A DNA stretch of 8,351 nucleotides from an uncultured Rhodospirillales bacterium. GTDB taxonomy: Bacteria; Pseudomonadota; Alphaproteobacteria; Acetobacterales; Acetobacteraceae. Numbering within the stretch: the stretch's first letter is position 1; each line of letters opens with the position of its first letter. The stretch spans positions 1 to 8,351 of the forward strand of contig CAIVDX010000620.1 in the NCBI GenBank assembly GCA_903904805.1, given 5' to 3'. Below are positions 6,376 to 8,351 of this stretch, in pieces. The notes under the pieces were generated by a model, which worked only from the letters and a program-made list of their open reading frames with translations, ran no database searches and had not been told where the DNA came from. Position numbers and translations under genes: made by a program.

Positions 6376-7047
6376 TCAGGCAGGCAGAGCAGGGTTGGCA
6401 ACACCAACCATGCAGTCTCGGCTGACGATGGCGGCAAGCGCATCCTCGCTCCAGCCCTCGGTGCCAGCGGGACGCCGCGGGATCACCAAATACCGCAGAT
6501 CGGCGAGGCTGTCATGCACACGCACGATCATGTCGTCCGGCACCACGGTGCCGAATTCGGCCAGCACCTGGCGCGGCTCAACCACCACGCGCGCCCGATA
6601 ATTCTTGCTGCGATACCAATCCGGTGGCAGCCCCAGCAAGGTTCGCGGATAGCAGGAACACAAGGTGCACACGATCACGTTCTGCACGGCCTCGGTATTC
6701 TCCACCACCGTCAGCTTCGCCTCGCCAACCGAGATGCCGAATTCCGCCACCGCCGCATTGCCATCGGTCAGCAGACGCTGCTTGAACGCCGGATCCGCCC
6801 AGGCGCGCGCCACGATCTGCGCACCGCGCGCCGGCTGCCAGGAATCCAGCGTCTCCAGCCCCTTGCGAATTTTCTCTGGCGTCAACAAATCTTTTTCAAT
6901 CAGCAGATCGCGCATCGCCATGATCATCAGCTCATAGCGGCCCGGCGGCGCGGCATCCTCGGGATGCAGCGGCGCATGAGCGTGGTCATGGTCGTGCCCA
7001 TGATCGTGCCCATGTTCATGGTCGTGGTGATGATCATGCCCGCTCAT
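6376..7047 (-). CDS. Cobalt-type nitrile hydratase alpha / thiocyanate hydrolase gamma-like catalytic subunit with His-rich N-terminus
   Basis: A 223-residue catalytic subunit. The metal-claw motif VCTLCSC (Cys127, Cys130, Ser131, Cys132) has Thr after the first Cys, the mark of cobalt enzymes (iron enzymes have Ser there). Downstream 'LGLPPDWYRSKNYRARVVVEPRQVL' (138-162) and 'RRPAGTEGWSEDALAAIVSRDCMVG' (191-215) are standard alpha-subunit blocks. Nitrile hydratases convert R-CN to R-CONH2; thiocyanate hydrolase converts SCN- to COS and ammonia. Residues 4-24 contain 12 histidines among Asp/Gly/Glu, a metal-binding tail before the conserved domain begins near residue 37. ATG 7047 overlaps the upstream stop by ATGA and has AGGAG (7060-7056) with 8-nt spacing, so the tail is very probably translated. 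The split beta genes upstream argue for a three-subunit enzyme. Nitrile versus thiocyanate specificity cannot be decided here. Confidence 0.93.
   Translation of the reverse strand: MSGHDHHHDHEHGHDHGHDHDHAHAPLHPEDAAPPGRYELMIMAMRDLLIEKDLLTPEKIRKGLETLDSWQPARGAQIVARAWADPAFKQRLLTDGNAAVAEFGISVGEAKLTVVENTEAVQNVIVCTLCSCYPRTLLGLPPDWYRSKNYRARVVVEPRQVLAEFGTVVPDDMIVRVHDSLADLRYLVIPRRPAGTEGWSEDALAAIVSRDCMVGVANPALPA
6976..7038 (-). repeat. Imperfect His/Asp/Gly codon repeat encoding the alpha-subunit tail
   Basis: This 63-bp in-frame tract encodes residues 4-24 of the alpha-type subunit, alternating His with Asp, Gly or Glu. The DNA is a degenerate run of 6-bp units of the type CAYGAY/CAYGGY. Such tracts can change length by slippage, so tail length may vary among relatives. 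It is coding sequence, not an intergenic repeat. Confidence 0.8.
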
Positions 7048-7355
7048 GCCGCGCTCTCCTGCGTGCCGTCGGCGACCGGCGCCAACCAATGCTCGTATAC
7101 ATCGACATCCACCGTGTCCTGCGCGCCGCCGCGATAATCGGGCCACAGATCATGTTGGCGAAACCGCACACGATACAGCTGCTTGCGCGGCAAGCCATCA
7201 AAACCGTGCCCCAGCTCTTCAGGGTTGGCGAACGCGCCGCACACGCGCTCGATCACGCCCACCTTGCCGCGGATGTAAAATGGCGTGCGCCGATGCCCCG
7301 GCGGATGAATATCGGCCACCCGCACCAACTCGCCCTCGTTCAGCAACCGGCTCAC
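7044..7355 (-). CDS. Nitrile hydratase beta C-terminal-half subunit (thiocyanate hydrolase alpha-like)
   Basis: A 103-residue protein matching only the SH3-like C-terminal domain of nitrile hydratase beta. It has 'HRRTPFYIRGKVGVIERVCGAF' (21-42), equal to the family's GHxRxPxYxRGKxGxI block, then 'LYRVRFRQHDLW' (60-71) and 'VDVYEHWLAP' (84-93), equal to the LYxVRF...LW and D...WE.YL blocks. The arginines at 22-23 and 29 lie where beta-subunit arginines contact the oxidised metal-bound cysteines. It starts with GTG at 7355, overlapping the preceding stop (GTGA), with a GGGGAAGG-like site upstream, and overlaps the alpha-type gene by ATGA. No frameshift remnant joins it to the N-terminal half: each has its own start and ribosome-binding site. 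This is the arrangement of three-subunit enzymes such as thiocyanate hydrolase and toyocamycin nitrile hydratase. Confidence 0.9.
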   Translation of the reverse strand: MSRLLNEGELVRVADIHPPGHRRTPFYIRGKVGVIERVCGAFANPEELGHGFDGLPRKQLYRVRFRQHDLWPDYRGGAQDTVDVDVYEHWLAPVADGTQESAA

Positions 7356-7702
7356 GGCACCTTCCCCACGAACGACTCTGCCAGTTGCGCCATCCGCGCG
7401 TCCAGTTCCGCCTCGGAGATGATCTTCTTCTCCACCAGCAGCCGCTTCATCGCCTCGATGCCGCGCTCGAAATAGCCGAGTTCATTGTAGAGCTGCTCAC
7501 CCATCTCCTCGCGCATCCGCCTGGCTTCATCGACACGGATCAGCTTGCTGCCCGCCAGCCCGATCGCATTGCCCACCACGATCGACAGCTTCTCCCAAGG
7601 CCGCGCCTCGGTGACCATCGGATCAACCACGCCAGCCGACAGCCCGCCAATATCGTGATAGCCGCGCCCGGGCTCGCGCGCCGAGCTCATATCATCGCCC
7701 AT
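7352..7702 (-). CDS. Nitrile hydratase beta N-terminal-half subunit (thiocyanate hydrolase beta-like)
   Basis: A 116-residue, largely helical protein like the N-terminal half of nitrile hydratase beta. It shows 'YHDIGGL' (15-21), like the family's xxHDxGG opening, 'PWEKL' (35-39), and 'NELGYFERGIEAMKRLLVEKKIISEAELDARM' (73-104), like the family's helix followed by the 'G.i...EL..R' region. It contains no cysteine, so it does not look like the related metallochaperone/activator proteins that carry a Cys motif. ATG 7702 has GAGGGGG (7716-7710) with 7-nt spacing; an internal ATG four codons later is possible but less well placed. It heads the three-gene overlapping set, 89 bp after the ABC permease stop. 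Order N-half, C-half, catalytic subunit matches scnB-scnA-scnC of Thiobacillus thioparus as I recall it. Confidence 0.87.
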   Translation of the reverse strand: MGDDMSSAREPGRGYHDIGGLSAGVVDPMVTEARPWEKLSIVVGNAIGLAGSKLIRVDEARRMREEMGEQLYNELGYFERGIEAMKRLLVEKKIISEAELDARMAQLAESFVGKVP

Positions 7703-7749
7703 CTGTCATCCCCCTCAAGCCGCGTGACACGACGCAGCATCAGACCCAG

Positions 7750-7777
7750 ACGCTACCGCTGAACAAGCTCACGTCAA
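7750..7777 (-). promoter_or_regulatory. Putative promoter of the nitrile hydratase-like genes
   Basis: On the minus strand, TTGACG (7777-7772) is followed after 16 bp by TAGCGT (7755-7750). The predicted start near 7743 gives a leader of about 40 nt before the ATG at 7702. It falls in the 89-bp gap after the permease stop, so the genes may also be read through from upstream. The -10 box is non-consensus but is shared with the two other minus-strand promoter candidates. Confidence 0.35.
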
Positions 7778-7791
7778 GACCCGCCACACGC

Positions 7792-8351
7792 TCAGCCCTC
7801 GCCATCCTCATGCCAGCGCAGCCAACGCCCGCGGGCGGCCAGCAGCCCGATATCGACAACATAGCCAACCGCCATCATCACCAGAATATCGGCATAAACA
7901 CTGGGAGTTTCGAAATAGCGCTGGGCCATCACCAGCGTGCCACCCAGCCCCCCACCGCCGGCGATCATTTCCGCGGTCAGCGCGGTGACGATCGCGTAGG
8001 GCACCGCGATGCGCAGCCCGCTGAACAAGGCCGGCATCGCGGCCGGCAACACCACCCCGCGCAGCAGCCGCCATGGCCCGGCCCCCATCGCGCGCGCCGC
8101 CCAGATCTGCTGCCGCGGCACCGCCTCCGCGCCATCCAACGCCGCGAAGACAAAGGGAAAGATCGAGGTGATCACCACCAGCGCGATCTTCGACACATGC
8201 CCGATCCCAAACCACAGGATGAACACGGGCAGCAGCGCGATCTTCGGTGCCGGCGCGCCGAACCCCACAAGAGGCGCAAACAGAATCCGCGCCCAGGAAG
8301 CACGCGCGATGAGCAGCCCGATCAGAATGCCCGCCACGCCCGCGATCACCA
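7792..8351 (-). CDS. ABC transporter permease, TauC/SsuC-type, 5' end cut by window edge
   Basis: The frame is open to the right edge, so the start and N-terminal membrane segments are missing; 185 codons and the stop are visible. It has several hydrophobic helices (for example 'KIALLPVFILWFGIGHVSKIALVVITSIFPFVFAAL'). The EAA-type ATPase-docking loop reads 'ARAMGAGPWRLLRGVVLPAAMPALFSGLRIA'. It belongs to the same broad family as the permease at 2975-3772 but is clearly a different paralog, with a GGGGLGG segment near the last helices and an acidic 'WHEDGEG' end. Its ATPase and binding protein presumably lie to the right. It is on the same strand as the nitrile hydratase-like genes and may feed the same pathway (inference). 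Confidence 0.88.
   Translation of the reverse strand, partial: VIAGVAGILIGLLIARASWARILFAPLVGFGAPAPKIALLPVFILWFGIGHVSKIALVVITSIFPFVFAALDGAEAVPRQQIWAARAMGAGPWRLLRGVVLPAAMPALFSGLRIAVPYAIVTALTAEMIAGGGGLGGTLVMAQRYFETPSVYADILVMMAVGYVVDIGLLAARGRWLRWHEDGEG

Noticed and set aside
6976..7038. CRISPR-like or tandem intergenic repeat
   Set aside because: Units are about 6 bp, in frame, without spacers, and lie inside a gene as His/Asp/Gly codons.
7044..7702. Frameshifted single beta-subunit gene
   Set aside because: Each half has its own start, ribosome-binding site and stop with a 4-base overlap, and the order matches known three-subunit enzymes, so it is a natural split rather than a broken gene.

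Overview
The window is a GC-rich, tightly packed catabolic and transport gene cluster. High GC, short gaps and ATGA/GTGA stop-start overlaps suggest a proteobacterium, probably an alphaproteobacterium; no rRNA or housekeeping gene fixes the taxon. Ten protein genes are visible, nine on the minus strand and one on the plus strand. No tRNA, rRNA, CRISPR array, transposase or phage gene is seen. No gene-free stretch exceeds 300 bases; the longest is 4542-4796.

In minus-strand reading order, the right part (8351 to 6376) holds the 3' end of a TauC/SsuC-type ABC permease, then three overlapping genes for a three-subunit, cobalt-type nitrile hydratase/thiocyanate hydrolase-like enzyme. These are a 116-aa half matching the N-terminal part of a nitrile hydratase beta subunit, a 103-aa half matching its C-terminal part, and a 223-aa catalytic alpha-type subunit. 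The alpha-type subunit has the CTLCSC metal-binding motif and an unusual His-rich N-terminus. After a 159-bp gap comes a two-domain type I extradiol ring-cleavage dioxygenase (6216 to 5221). It converges on a plus-strand Rid-family gene (4797 to 5207), with a hairpin spanning both stop codons.

The left part (4541 to 1) is one continuous minus-strand operon: ABC ATPase, ABC permease, hydantoinase-like cyclic amidohydrolase, metallo-beta-lactamase-fold hydrolase, and a LigI-like amidohydrolase that runs off the left edge. The genes are 19 bp apart or less, and two junctions overlap.

The set looks like a pathway for an imported nitrogen-containing, probably aromatic or heterocyclic, compound. 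Steps would be ABC uptake, nitrile hydration, extradiol ring opening, three metallohydrolases on ring-opened or amide products, and a Rid protein handling an enamine-like intermediate. The families are read from the sequence; the pathway and substrate are inference. No periplasmic binding protein, transcription regulator, amidase-signature enzyme or nitrile hydratase activator lies in the window.

The main points of interest are the split cobalt nitrile hydratase with its His-rich tail inside an aromatic-type cluster, a Rid protein lacking the catalytic arginine, a hydantoinase-like enzyme with an altered active-site loop, and similar promoter-like boxes (TTGxCx, 16-18 bp, TAGCGT) ahead of all three minus-strand transcription units.
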